From positions 1 to 64,000 of the forward strand of contig NZ_JAIZDP010000008.1 in the NCBI RefSeq assembly GCF_021554725.1: DNA of 64,000 nt, read 5' to 3'. How positions within the stretch are numbered: position 1 is the stretch's first letter; each line of letters begins with the position of its first letter. Position numbers and translations under genes: made by a program. The stretch comes from Sinomonas notoginsengisoli. GTDB lineage: Bacteria > Actinomycetota > Actinomycetes > Actinomycetales > Micrococcaceae. Positions 53,455 to 61,907 of this stretch are shown one piece after another. The notes beneath the pieces are model-generated. The model worked only from the letters and a program-made list of their open reading frames with translations, did not search any database and had not been told where the DNA came from.

Positions 53455-54141
53455 ATGGGAGAGGCATCGCTGAGCGAACTTCTGGGTATCTGGGTCGAGG
53501 GCTGGGCCTCCACGCGCCACTATCCTGTGCAGGATCTGGGGGCGTTCAAGACGGTTCAGCTGACCGACAAGTCCGGCGACTGGGAAGCCTTCGCCGCCAA
53601 CCCGAACGAGCAGGAGTTCGCAGACCTCGCGTCGTTCATCGCAGAGGCGCCGCAGCGCCTGCTCACTGTCCTGACGGACGATCTCCCGGCATACCGCGGA
53701 CTCGCCGGGAAGCACAGCCTGGCCGAGCTCGCCGCCGATCAGGAGCTCATGATCATGGACTTCGAGGGCAAGGACGTCGAGTCGCCGTGGCTCAATGACG
53801 ACGAGCTCAAGCTGACCACCGAGTACGAGGACCACAGCGCGACCGTCACTGTGGCGACGACCGACGGCACGCTTGCAGCACGTGGGCACGTTGCCGTGGC
53901 CCATGGTTACGCGGTCTTCGACCGGATCATTACCGAGCCGGACTTCCGCCGCCGTGGCCTCGGCAGCTTCGTGATGCGCGCCCTCACCGCCGCGATGAGC
54001 GAGCATGACCTCGATCAGGGACTCCTGATCGCCTCGACCGATGGACAGCACCTCTACCACCACCTTGGCTGGAGCGACGTCTCGGGCGTGCTGATCCTGA
54101 CCAACCCCGGGAACCTGAAGGGTGGCTCGCTGTCCGACTGA
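53455..54141 (+). CDS. GNAT family N-acetyltransferase
   Basis: A 228-residue protein with a GNAT domain at about residues 120-205: VAVAHGYAVFDRIITEPDFRRRGLGSFVMRAL holds the acetyl-CoA loop RRRGLG, and LLIASTDGQHLYHHLGW completes the fold. The N-terminal half may be a degenerate GNAT copy. The substrate is unknown. TATCGT at 53442-53447 is seven bases before the ATG at 53455, so this start is preferred over 53449. Confidence 0.82.
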   Translation: MGEASLSELLGIWVEGWASTRHYPVQDLGAFKTVQLTDKSGDWEAFAANPNEQEFADLASFIAEAPQRLLTVLTDDLPAYRGLAGKHSLAELAADQELMIMDFEGKDVESPWLNDDELKLTTEYEDHSATVTVATTDGTLAARGHVAVAHGYAVFDRIITEPDFRRRGLGSFVMRALTAAMSEHDLDQGLLIASTDGQHLYHHLGWSDVSGVLILTNPGNLKGGSLSD

Positions 54142-54198
54142 GGGAACGCTGCTCCGCTCAGGGGCGGGACGCGAATGCAGTACTGGCAGAATGCTCCC

Positions 54199-56565
54199 GT
54201 GGCCGCGCATGATTCTCTCCTCTCCTTCCTCGGCCGGGTCCCGGCCCCCGAGGAGCTACGACATCTGCGCACCATCCCCGCGCGTCCTGCCCGCCATGGC
54301 GAGTGGCCGGCATGGGCACACGCGGACCTGATCGGCGCGTACGAGCGCTTGGGGATCCACCTGCCCTACACCCATCAGGCTGAGGCCGCCGACCTCGCCC
54401 ACTCCGGCCGCCACGTCGTGCTCGCGACGGGCACTGCCTCCGGAAAGTCCCTTGCGTACCAACTGCCGGCCCTCGACGCGGTCCATCGGTCCGAGCTGAG
54501 GATCACCGCAGAGCCGGGCCGGATCCACCACGACGGCGCCGCGGTCCTGTACCTGTCTCCCACCAAGGCGCTCGCCGCCGACCAGCTCACCGCGATCCGG
54601 GCGCTTGGGCTCCAGACTGTTCGGGCCGAGACCTACGACGGCGACACGGAGCAGGCCGCCCGGCGCTGGATCCGCGACCATGCGAACGTCATCCTCGCCA
54701 ATCCGGACATGCTGCATTTCGGGATCCTGCCGAACCATGCGTGGTGGTCGTCGTTCTTCCGACGTCTGCAGTTCGTGGTGATCGACGAGGCCCACTCGTA
54801 CCGAGGCGTCTTCGGCTCGCACGTTGCCAACCTCCTGCGACGCCTGCGGCGCATCTGCGAGCACTACGGGTCGTCCCCCGTCTTCATTGCGGCATCGGCG
54901 ACTTCGGGTGACCCTGAGGGGTCGGTCAGTCGCCTGATCGGGAACGAGGTCACAGCCGTCACGGACGACGGCTCGCCCCATGGAGCCACCGAAGTCGCTT
55001 TCTGGGAACCGGCACTCACTGAGGCAAGAGGGGAGAACGGAGCTCCGCAGAGGCGGACAGCGATCGCCGAGACGGCGGACCTCCTCGCGAACCTCGTCTC
55101 AGCGCGTGTCCGCACGATCGCCTTCATCAAGTCCCGCCGCGGTGCGGAGGCCATCTCGTCGATCACACAGCGGCTCCTCAATGAGGTGGACCCCAGCCTT
55201 CCGGCTCGGATCGCGGCGTACCGCTCGGGCTACCTGCCAGAAGAGCGTCGCGAGCTCGAGCGACGCCTCCGTTCCGGTGAGCTGCTGGGTGTCGCAAGTA
55301 CCTCTGCCCTCGAGCTGGGCATCGACATCTCCGGGCTCGATGCCGTACTCGTGGCCGGCTGGCCGGGGACCAGGGCCTCCCTGTTCCAGGAGATTGGGAG
55401 GGCAGGGCGTGCAGGCCAGGACGCGCTGGCCGCCTTCGTTGCGAGCGACGACCCCCTCGACACCTACCTCGTGAACCACCCCGAGGCCATCTTCGACACC
55501 TCGGTCGAGGCGACAGTTCTGGATCCCTCGAATCCCTACGTGCTTGGCCCGCACCTGTGCGCCGCCGCGGCGGAGAAGCCGCTCGCGCCGAACGATCTGG
55601 AGCTCTTCGGCCCACCGGCGGAAGCCCTGCTGGGCCAGCTGGAAGCTCAGGGCTACCTGCGCCGGCGCCCCTCCGGGTGGTACTGGACCCATCCGGAGAG
55701 CGCGGCCGGCATGGTCAGCCTCCGGGGCGATGGCGGCGGGCCGGTGAGCATCATCGACGCCGAGACTGGGCAGCTCTTAGGCTCGATGGATTCTCCCCAG
55801 ACCCACTACCAGGCGCATCAGGGGGCGATCTACGTGCATCAGGGCGCCAGCTACTTGGTCGAAGAGCTCAATGAGGCTGAGCACTGTGTGGTGGCACGCA
55901 GGGTGAATCCGGACTATTACACGACAGCGCGGGACATCACGACCATTGAGGTACTCACTGAGCTTCGCTCCCAGCAATGGGGGCCCATCGGTGTCCGCTT
56001 CGGCGAGGTGCGTGTGACCACGCAGGTCGTCTCCTTCCAACGCAAGGCGATCGTGTCGAACGAGGTCCTCGGCGAAGAGCCCCTCGATCTCGGTGCCCGG
56101 GACCTGGTCACGAAGGCGGTGTGGCTCACCATCCCCGAGCCGACGTTGGCGGCGGCGGGCCTCATCGCCGGGCAGTTCCCGGGGGCTCTGCACGCCGCTG
56201 AGCACGCGTCGATCGGACTCCTGCCACTCGTAGCATCAAGCGACCGGTGGGATGTGGGCGGCGTTTCCACTGCGCTACACGCCGACACTGAACAGCCCAC
56301 CATCTTCGTCTACGACGGACACCCTGGCGGGGCCGGCTTCGCTGAGCGAGGCTATGACCGCATGCGCACGTGGCTCGGGGCAACCAAGGATGCGATCGAG
56401 GCCTGCGAATGCGACGCCGGCTGCCCCTCATGCGTGCAGAGCCCGAAGTGCGGCAACAAGAACAACCCACTCGACAAGGCGGGGGCGGTGGCCCTCCTCT
56501 CAGCGGTCCTCAGGCAGGCGAGCCTCGCCGATGAGATGGTAGGGGTACGGGCGCAGGGCGGCTGA
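54199..56565 (+). CDS. DEAD/DEAH-box helicase with DUF1998 C-terminus (MrfA/Hrq1-like)
   Basis: A 788-residue superfamily 2 helicase. Motif I is ATGTASGKSLAYQLP near residue 80, motif II is the DEAH of VVIDEAHSYRGVFGSH near 195, and LELGIDISGLDAV with QEIGRAGRAGQ near 395 gives motifs V and VI. A C-terminal cysteine cluster (CECDAGCPSCVQSPKCGN) fits the metal site of MrfA/Hrq1, which act in repair of mitomycin-type lesions. In actinobacteria it sits beside the TadE-like genes, as here. CAGAAT six bases before the GTG is a weak leaderless box; ATG 54175 is an alternative. Confidence 0.9.
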   Translation: MAAHDSLLSFLGRVPAPEELRHLRTIPARPARHGEWPAWAHADLIGAYERLGIHLPYTHQAEAADLAHSGRHVVLATGTASGKSLAYQLPALDAVHRSELRITAEPGRIHHDGAAVLYLSPTKALAADQLTAIRALGLQTVRAETYDGDTEQAARRWIRDHANVILANPDMLHFGILPNHAWWSSFFRRLQFVVIDEAHSYRGVFGSHVANLLRRLRRICEHYGSSPVFIAASATSGDPEGSVSRLIGNEVTAVTDDGSPHGATEVAFWEPALTEARGENGAPQRRTAIAETADLLANLVSARVRTIAFIKSRRGAEAISSITQRLLNEVDPSLPARIAAYRSGYLPEERRELERRLRSGELLGVASTSALELGIDISGLDAVLVAGWPGTRASLFQEIGRAGRAGQDALAAFVASDDPLDTYLVNHPEAIFDTSVEATVLDPSNPYVLGPHLCAAAAEKPLAPNDLELFGPPAEALLGQLEAQGYLRRRPSGWYWTHPESAAGMVSLRGDGGGPVSIIDAETGQLLGSMDSPQTHYQAHQGAIYVHQGASYLVEELNEAEHCVVARRVNPDYYTTARDITTIEVLTELRSQQWGPIGVRFGEVRVTTQVVSFQRKAIVSNEVLGEEPLDLGARDLVTKAVWLTIPEPTLAAAGLIAGQFPGALHAAEHASIGLLPLVASSDRWDVGGVSTALHADTEQPTIFVYDGHPGGAGFAERGYDRMRTWLGATKDAIEACECDAGCPSCVQSPKCGNKNNPLDKAGAVALLSAVLRQASLADEMVGVRAQGG

Positions 56566-56591
56566 CCCCCGGGGCTTTCTCCTCAATGCGG

Positions 56592-57005
56592 CTACCCGCC
56601 GTGGTCGTTGGGCGGTCCGGCTCTGGCATGGCCGGCTGCTGGCCCCCACAGCGCACCCGTGTGAACCTCCACCCGGACGCGGACAACGCTCCCGGGTATC
56701 TCGACTTCGCAGCCCACCAGGGTAGCGCCGTTGAGACTGGCTACATCCTGGGCCGTGGCACATGCGCTGCCAAGGCGCAGACCGCGCTCGGTGTCCGCTG
56801 CGGCGAGCGCGGAGAGATCCGCTGCCGCCGCGGCCCTGGCTGACGCGGCGAGGGCCTGGCCAAGGAGCACGACAGCTGCACAAGCGGCGATCAGGACCAG
56901 CCCCACCCCGAGCGCGAGCACCGTGCCCGACCCGCGCTCGTGCTGATCGCGGTGAGCCCGCAGCCCACCGAGCCCTCGCCGCCAGGCCTGACTCCTGTAG
57001 GTCAT
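56592..57005 (-). CDS. Rv3654c-family TadE-like protein
   Basis: A 137-residue protein with a short basic head, the motif ERGSGTVLALGVGLVLIAACAAVVLLGQALAA cut as pseudopilin-like Gly-Ser-Gly plus one hydrophobic helix, and an Ala-rich ADLSALAAAD stretch. This matches the TadE-like family next to Flp pilus genes and a large helicase in actinobacteria. Its ATG overlaps the stop of the preceding TadE gene (ATGA). It is probably secreted or membrane bound and part of pilus assembly. Confidence 0.78.
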   Translation of the reverse strand: MTYRSQAWRRGLGGLRAHRDQHERGSGTVLALGVGLVLIAACAAVVLLGQALAASARAAAAADLSALAAADTERGLRLGSACATAQDVASLNGATLVGCEVEIPGSVVRVRVEVHTGALWGPAAGHARAGPPNDHGG

Positions 57006-57385
57006 CGGCCACCTTCCACACTGAGGCTGGCCTTGGCGTTGGCCTGCAGTCCCGCCAGCGCGGCCACAGGTCCGGGCACAGGGACGGTAACCCGCACGGT
57101 GACGATCCCGGTCGAGGACTCGATGGCATGTTGGGCCTCTGGCCCCGCCACCCGCGCAACCTCCTGCGCCACCGCGGCGGCCGCCTCTCCTCGGGCAATG
57201 GCCCTGGCAGCGGCGCGTGCAGACTCCTCGGCCCTGACCTGACACATTGCTGCCGTTCCAGCGCTCAGGAGCATGCCCAAAAGCAGAATGACTGCGGGCA
57301 CAGCCACGGCGAACTCCGCCGTGACCGAGCCCCGCAGGGGCGCCCGGCCTCCGATCCTGCCGGCGCCCCCGCGAGCCCGATTCAC
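57002..57385 (-). CDS. TadE family pseudopilin-like protein
   Basis: A 127-residue protein with the motif RGSVTAEFAVAVPAVILLLG near residue 18, the TadE signature including the conserved Glu after Thr-Ala. One helix and an extracellular domain follow. The GTG start overlaps the stop of the truncated DUF4244 gene (GTGA). It would take part in Flp-type pilus assembly, but the rest of the tad operon is missing on this side. Confidence 0.82.
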   Translation of the reverse strand: MNRARGGAGRIGGRAPLRGSVTAEFAVAVPAVILLLGMLLSAGTAAMCQVRAEESARAAARAIARGEAAAAVAQEVARVAGPEAQHAIESSTGIVTVRVTVPVPGPVAALAGLQANAKASLSVEGGR

Positions 57386-57495
57386 GGGAGTGCGAGGGCC
57401 GCGCGGATGATTCCGAGGAGGAAGCCTCGGACCTCGTCGCTTCGCATGATCACCACGAGGAGGCCTGCGAACGCCACTGCGCCGAGAGTCGCCAA
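57382..57495 (-). pseudogene. DUF4244 pilin gene, 3' remnant
   Basis: Only the last 37 codons remain: from LATLGAVAFAGLLVVIM through RGFLLGIIRAALALP to the TGA. Intact DUF4244 (Flp pilin-like) proteins have about 25-30 further residues with a TAEYA motif before this point. Here the reading frame meets a TAA at 57496-57498 and the similarity stops. The break is the edge of the foreign region to the right, so an element has inserted into, or a deletion has removed, the tad operon. Confidence 0.7.
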
Positions 57496-57555
57496 TTATA
57501 GGGAGGTGCGGGCGCTAACCCCCGGGGCCCGCGAGAGTGAAAGGAGTGCCCGGCA

Positions 57556-57747
57556 ATGTGCAACGACAAGCGCCTAGCGCCCGAGGTACTGAGGAAGATG
57601 CCTTGTCTGGTCCAGCTCGCCGACTACGCGCACGAGAACGGCCTCGAGACCCGGGCCGTACTTGATGCAGCGGCGGCGGATGCTGCTGAGAACCGCTCGG
57701 CGTGGGGTGATGGCAAACAAGGCGACGACGACCGGCCTTCGGCTTGA
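57556..57747 (+). CDS. small hypothetical protein at the island edge
   Basis: A 63-residue ORF with AAGGAG nine bases upstream. The first half is helical (PEVLRKMPCLVQLADYAHENG) and the end is charged. No family is recognised. It is the first gene inside the foreign region and points toward AbiV. Confidence 0.45.
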   Translation: MCNDKRLAPEVLRKMPCLVQLADYAHENGLETRAVLDAAAADAAENRSAWGDGKQGDDDRPSA

Positions 57748-57760
57748 TGTACGCTTGCCC

Positions 57761-57808
57761 GAAGCTGCGGCGCGTCTCGTATCCCCCATGCGGACGCGCC
57801 GTCGCTTC
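57761..57808. terminator. imperfect hairpin between convergent genes
   Basis: GAAGC-TG-CGGCGCGTC pairs with GACGCGCCG-TC-GCTTC over 14 of 16 positions around a 16-base loop. It can end the small plus-strand gene and possibly AbiV. Confidence 0.6.
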
Positions 57809-57843
57809 TCACTCTGCGGGGCTCAGGCGGGGGCCCTTTTTCG

Positions 57844-58674
57844 TCAGACGTCGGGAGCTTCCCCTGGGTCCTGCATCAATGCCCAAAGCTCGCGGTCGTG
57901 CGCCTCATAGCCTGATCGGCCGAGATTCTCGAGGGGGTTGTCCGGCAGCCGAAATGCATAAGCCTCATTGTTAAGCTTCTTGCCTTGGGTGCCCTTGCGC
58001 ATCGACTCGAGTATGCGCTCTGACATGTCCTGATCGACCCGTCGCATGAGGGTACGCATGCCCTGGATGTCGTCCTCATTCATGGGCGGTACGTCCCGTT
58101 CTCGCTCCATGCGTCTCTTCCCCTCGATGTGCTCGCCGAGACGGAGCTGCCACCCGATCTGATGAATGTGGCCGACCACGGCCCGAACAATCTGCGCGTC
58201 GGCAGTGTCCTGGGGCGTGATCGGGTCGCCTGCCGGGCTTACATCCACATAGAACCCGCGCTGCTTGAACGTGTTGTGGTCGCGCTTCCACTCATCGATA
58301 GTGCCGAGTACCCTTTCGTTCTCTTCCGGGAGAGGCCAATCGCTGCCGAACCAGTACTGCTCGCGCACGAGGAAGCCATGCACCTCGTCGAGCTTGAGGA
58401 CATGATCGCCCCACAACCTCCGGAGGCCCGCGTCCAGGAATGCCTCTCCCTCAGGGACGTCGGCCATGCGAACACGGCGATTGTGCAGAGCGATCGCCTT
58501 CCCGGACTCCTCCATGCCGAGAATCGCAAGCGAGCGGGCCAGCGTGACATTGCCGGAGTCGAGCATTGTCAGCGCGGCGTGGAGGAGCTGATCGGCGTTC
58601 GCGAGCAGGGCATCCTGCAGTGCAATCACCTGTGCGGGAGACAGGTCTGCGGGTAGATGTGATTTGCGGGCCAT
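57844..58674 (-). CDS. AbiV family abortive infection protein
   Basis: A 276-residue, mostly helical protein. The AbiV signature is in ALLANADQLLHAALTMLDSG and ARSLAILGMEESGKAIALHNRR (residues about 25-70). AbiV of Lactococcus stops phage growth by blocking phage translation through a phage-encoded partner; the same activity here is inferred. The start at 58674 leaves out an unrelated open frame through the capsid gene. It lies beside a capsid gene and near a TAC module, so the region is rich in defence functions. Confidence 0.78.
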   Translation of the reverse strand: MARKSHLPADLSPAQVIALQDALLANADQLLHAALTMLDSGNVTLARSLAILGMEESGKAIALHNRRVRMADVPEGEAFLDAGLRRLWGDHVLKLDEVHGFLVREQYWFGSDWPLPEENERVLGTIDEWKRDHNTFKQRGFYVDVSPAGDPITPQDTADAQIVRAVVGHIHQIGWQLRLGEHIEGKRRMERERDVPPMNEDDIQGMRTLMRRVDQDMSERILESMRKGTQGKKLNNEAYAFRLPDNPLENLGRSGYEAHDRELWALMQDPGEAPDV

Positions 58675-58736
58675 GGGCCAATTCTCTGCCAGAGGTCCGA
58701 CACCACACGGAAGCCATGAGCGACGAGTTCTTTTAG

Positions 58737-58774
58737 AAGGGGACGGTCCCCTAGCCGCGGTGGACCGTCCCCTT
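58737..58774. terminator. 13-bp perfect hairpin upstream of abiV
   Basis: AAGGGGACGGTCC (58737-58749) pairs with GGACCGTCCCCTT (58762-58774) around a 12-base loop. It lies after the capsid gene on the minus strand and insulates abiV from it. Confidence 0.8.
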
Positions 58775-58845
58775 CGTTTGGGGGGGCGGCGCTGGCGGGA
58801 CTCCGGGCGAGGGGGTGAAAGGGCCCCTCTCGTCCCGCCATCGTT

Positions 58846-58877
58846 CCCCCACCCGGCCCAGCTCGGCCCGGTGGGGG
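58846..58877. terminator. GC-rich hairpin after the capsid gene
   Basis: CCCCCACCCGGCC (58846-58858) pairs with GGCCCGGTGGGGG (58865-58877) with one mismatch around a six-base loop, 21 bases after the capsid stop. Together with the hairpin at 58737 it makes a double terminator. The rest of 58675-58898 shows nothing more. Confidence 0.7.
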
Positions 58878-58898
58878 TGGCGTTGACGCCGCGGTCTG

Positions 58899-60407
58899 TC
58901 AGAACGTCGGCGCGATCAGGCCGTTGCCGGCCGTCGTGTCCACGCCGCCGACCTTCGCGACCGCCTGCGGGTACCTCCCGGCCGTGAAGGCGACATACCC
59001 GTAGACGACGAGCTTCGTCGTCAGCGACCCGCCGGTGGTCTGCTCGAAGGACAGCTGCCGGGGCATCCCGTCGCCGTCCTCCCACAGGAGCAGCTGGTCC
59101 GCGTCCACGGAGAGCACCAGGTCCTCGCTGAGCGTGCCCACGGTGGTCGGGACGTTCAGGTCCAGCAGGACCGGGAGCCCCGAGTTGTGGACGCCCACGA
59201 ACGGGGTCTCGACGTTCGCGAGGTCCTGGTTGCCGAGCCCGCCCTGGGCGATCGTGTTGTACGCGACGTTCAGGTTGGACTGGACGATGGGCCGGTTGGT
59301 CGTGTCCACGAGGCCGCACAGCCACGACCAGCGCCGCGGGTGCATCACGAGGAGCTCGGGCGCGAGGCCCATGCCCGCGGAGTACACCGCGTTGTTCGCG
59401 CCGGCGACCTTGAGGTTGAAGTTCGCCGGCCCGGCCACGGCGCCGAACGCCGTCGCCGCGCCGATACCGGCCGTGTTCAGGATGCCCAGGGCCTGGCCTG
59501 CTGCGCCCGAGCCGTTGATGATCTGCGTGTCCTCGGCCGCGGCGTAGGCCTTGACGAGGTCCATGTAGATCAGCTGGTCCACGCCCGCGCCGCGCTCGAG
59601 GGACTGGCGGGACACGTCCTGCGCGCCGGCGATTGTCACCACGGGCACGGTGAGGTTCGCCCACACCTCGTCCGTGGAGGACACCGCCGAGTTCTCGGAC
59701 GACTGCACGGCCGCGGACGCGCCGGTGGTGCCGCGCGGGATGACCAGGGACATGCCCTGCTCGGGGATCGGCAGGCGCTGGACCACGTTCGCCAGCGGGC
59801 GGCCGTTGCGGAGCACGAGGGCCGCCTGCTCGACGAGGTACTGGGGCACGACGAGGCCGGCGAACGAGCCGGTGGACGTCGCGCGGGCGCTCATCTCGCG
59901 GTGGTGCTCGACCTCGCGCGCGTGCCGCTCGACGCGGTCGCGCGCGCCCCCGTCGGTGCCCTGCATGAACCGGAACGCGTCGGCGAAGAACGAGATGCCC
60001 TGCGCGTTCGTCCGCCGGTCGTACGTACGCGGCTCGCGCGTGTCCCCGGTGCGGATGACCGAATCGTAGGCGCGGCCCCCGACCCGGTACTCGTACTCGC
60101 CGCCGCCGACGCCTGCCGCGCGGGTCGCCGCGGCCGTGGGGACCACCTGCGCCTGCGCGCGGCGGACCTCCTCGTCGGCCTCCTGCTCGGCCTCGTACAT
60201 GCGGAGGCGGTCCTTCATGGTGTCGAGCTCGCCGTCGAGCGCGTCCTTCTGGGCGCGCACCGCGCGGACCTGGGCGGGGTCGACCTCACGGCCGGCCGCC
60301 TGCGCGTCACGGAAGCCGGCGAGCTGGTCTGCGAGGCCGTTGCGCGTCGCGAGCGTGCGCCGGATGCTGTCCTTCGTGGTCTGGATCACTTCAGGGATGG
60401 TAGTCAT
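58899..60407 (-). CDS. HK97-type phage major capsid protein
   Basis: A 502-residue capsid protein. Residues about 1-90 are a charged helical delta-like scaffolding region (IQTTKDSIRRTLATRNGLADQL). The HK97 fold follows, with SFAGLVVPQYLVEQ near 190, QRLPIPEQGMSLVIPR and a helical spine including RQSLERGAGVDQLIYMDLVKAY. No portal, protease or terminase is beside it. The start is supported by GGGGAG upstream. The open frame to 60749 adds 114 residues without capsid character and is not used. The gene fits a phage satellite or decayed prophage. Confidence 0.85.
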   Translation of the reverse strand: MTTIPEVIQTTKDSIRRTLATRNGLADQLAGFRDAQAAGREVDPAQVRAVRAQKDALDGELDTMKDRLRMYEAEQEADEEVRRAQAQVVPTAAATRAAGVGGGEYEYRVGGRAYDSVIRTGDTREPRTYDRRTNAQGISFFADAFRFMQGTDGGARDRVERHAREVEHHREMSARATSTGSFAGLVVPQYLVEQAALVLRNGRPLANVVQRLPIPEQGMSLVIPRGTTGASAAVQSSENSAVSSTDEVWANLTVPVVTIAGAQDVSRQSLERGAGVDQLIYMDLVKAYAAAEDTQIINGSGAAGQALGILNTAGIGAATAFGAVAGPANFNLKVAGANNAVYSAGMGLAPELLVMHPRRWSWLCGLVDTTNRPIVQSNLNVAYNTIAQGGLGNQDLANVETPFVGVHNSGLPVLLDLNVPTTVGTLSEDLVLSVDADQLLLWEDGDGMPRQLSFEQTTGGSLTTKLVVYGYVAFTAGRYPQAVAKVGGVDTTAGNGLIAPTF

Positions 60408-60816
60408 GGCAAACACTCCCCGTGGGGATAGATGGGTTGCTGAAAGAGGGTGAAGCCTCGAGCCGGGGCGCACCAGGACCGGCACCGTGGGTGCGGGCAC
60501 TGTGGCGCGCGTGTCGTGCTTCGCGGGAGGATAGCCGCACTCCCATGCCCAGACGGGGGACCCGTAGGTTCCACCCCGCGCGAGCCTGGCCACCAGATAC
60601 CGGCCGTCGCTGGCTATCCGGTCGCCGACACGAGGCTCCTCTCGGAGGGCGGAGGCCGTAGCGCCCGTTGACGCCCGGGGCGCCCCGTGTAGCTGTAGCA
60701 CAGATTCTACGCCTCGAACTACAAAGGTGTAACTAATTGCGGCGAGCAAGTCGTAGACTCAGGCCACAGCCACCACACACGTGGCGGGGGGAGCCGGGGG
60801 TTCACGTCTGATGCAG

Positions 60817-60832
60817 TTTAGGGTACTCTAAA
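60817..60832. promoter_or_regulatory. operator-like palindrome at the TAC promoter
   Basis: TTTAGGGTACTCTAAA is a 16-bp palindrome with one mismatched pair. It ends one base before the toxin start codon and contains TAGGGT (60819-60824), a leaderless-type -10 box. This is where an autorepressing antitoxin would bind. The remaining gap 60408-60816 holds no convincing gene. Confidence 0.65.
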
Positions 60833-61348
60833 GTGGATCGAACGATAGTGGTCAAGGGTTCTTGCCACGAGATCGCGTGCGCGGTCATCAAGGACGGCCG
60901 TTCGCCTGCGGGTGAGGCGCTGAATCAGTTGACCCAGGGGATGTGGGAGGCCGACCCGGATGCCGAGACTCTACCGGACGACGCTCAAATTTCCGACGCC
61001 GATCTGTTCTTGACTGGACTGGAGTTTTTCGCAAACAACGGGGTGCCTCATAGCCCGTCCGTCAAAATGAACTCGCTTAATTATGGGATCTGGGAGTTCA
61101 AGGTCCGTCGGAAGAGATTCTCGTTCTATGAAACGGATGGGCGAGGCGGCAAATTCGACACGAGAAAGATCACCGATCGCGATCAAAGCCTCGATCCTTA
61201 TGATGAATACTTCTGGCACGTACCCGATTTTCAGAAGCTCATTCGTTTGGGCCATTGCTTCGGCAAGGATACTCAGTCAACGACTGATAAGGACCTGAGG
61301 CGTTGTCGACAGGTGAGACAGGAGGATCTGGAACATGACCGCGGATAA
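60833..61348 (+). CDS. putative toxin of a toxin-antitoxin-chaperone module (HigB/RelE-like)
   Basis: A 171-residue protein starting at GTG. Its C-terminal half follows the Gp49/HigB pattern: YGIWEFKVRRKRFSFYETDG, then after an insertion KLIRLGHCFGKDTQSTTDKDL, comparable to the LLHGF-KKTQKTP-EI ending of RelE-like mRNA interferases. The first 85 residues are extra and unrecognised. It overlaps the antitoxin gene by 14 bases. Cleavage of mRNA at the ribosome is the family activity; it is inferred here and the long N-terminus could change it. Confidence 0.65.
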   Translation: MDRTIVVKGSCHEIACAVIKDGRSPAGEALNQLTQGMWEADPDAETLPDDAQISDADLFLTGLEFFANNGVPHSPSVKMNSLNYGIWEFKVRRKRFSFYETDGRGGKFDTRKITDRDQSLDPYDEYFWHVPDFQKLIRLGHCFGKDTQSTTDKDLRRCRQVRQEDLEHDRG

Positions 61349-61907
61349 GCCAACGCTCATTGAGCAGCGACAATCTTCTAACTCTGGGCGACTCGGCATA
61401 GCCGCTGCCCGGCTTGCTGTGCAGGCGGCCCATCTCCTGAGTTCAGCGTTTGCTGCCCGTCGCGATATTGACCAGAAATCGCTTGCTGAGTTGATTGGCG
61501 TTTCCGAGGGCCGTGTCTCGCAGGTTCTACATGGGGATGGAAACGTTCATGTTGCAACACTGGCCAGATACCTCGCCGCACTCGGGTACGAGATCGAGAT
61601 TACGGCTAAGCCAGTCGAGCCTAGTGCGCAACCACTAGAGTCTCCCCGCCGATCCTCGCGGGGCGTCAGGCGACGTGATGAGCAGGCATTCCGCCAGGCA
61701 CTCCACCAGTACAAGGTCAAGGTTGCGAGAGGCTGGGACGTGCGGGACGAGACTCTCTTAGTTGCCGGTCATTCGGGTACTCATGCCCCAGTGTTCCTGG
61801 AGGCTCCGGTTAGGGTGTCAGTGGGGACACTCCAGGAGCTCTCGCAGCCCTCACGTGCGGCTGAAGATATGCGGCTGCGAACGCCTGAAGTATCGGGGAC
61901 ACTGTGA
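61335..61907 (+). CDS. putative TAC antitoxin, HTH with C-terminal chaperone-dependence extension
   Basis: A 190-residue protein. Residues about 40-75 form a Cro/C1-type helix-turn-helix (DIDQKSLAELIGVSEGRVSQVLHGDGN) followed by the antitoxin-like ATLARYLAALGYEIEI. The last 95 residues are polar and poorly structured, which is where HigA1-type antitoxins of TAC systems carry the chaperone addiction segment. AGGAGG gives a strong ribosome-binding site. The operator-like palindrome before the operon fits autorepression. Confidence 0.7.
   Translation: MTADKPTLIEQRQSSNSGRLGIAAARLAVQAAHLLSSAFAARRDIDQKSLAELIGVSEGRVSQVLHGDGNVHVATLARYLAALGYEIEITAKPVEPSAQPLESPRRSSRGVRRRDEQAFRQALHQYKVKVARGWDVRDETLLVAGHSGTHAPVFLEAPVRVSVGTLQELSQPSRAAEDMRLRTPEVSGTL

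Noticed and set aside
60408-60749. N-terminal extension of the capsid frame by 114 residues
   Set aside because: The capsid start at 60407 has a good ribosome-binding site and the usual delta-domain beginning; the extension has no recognisable fold.
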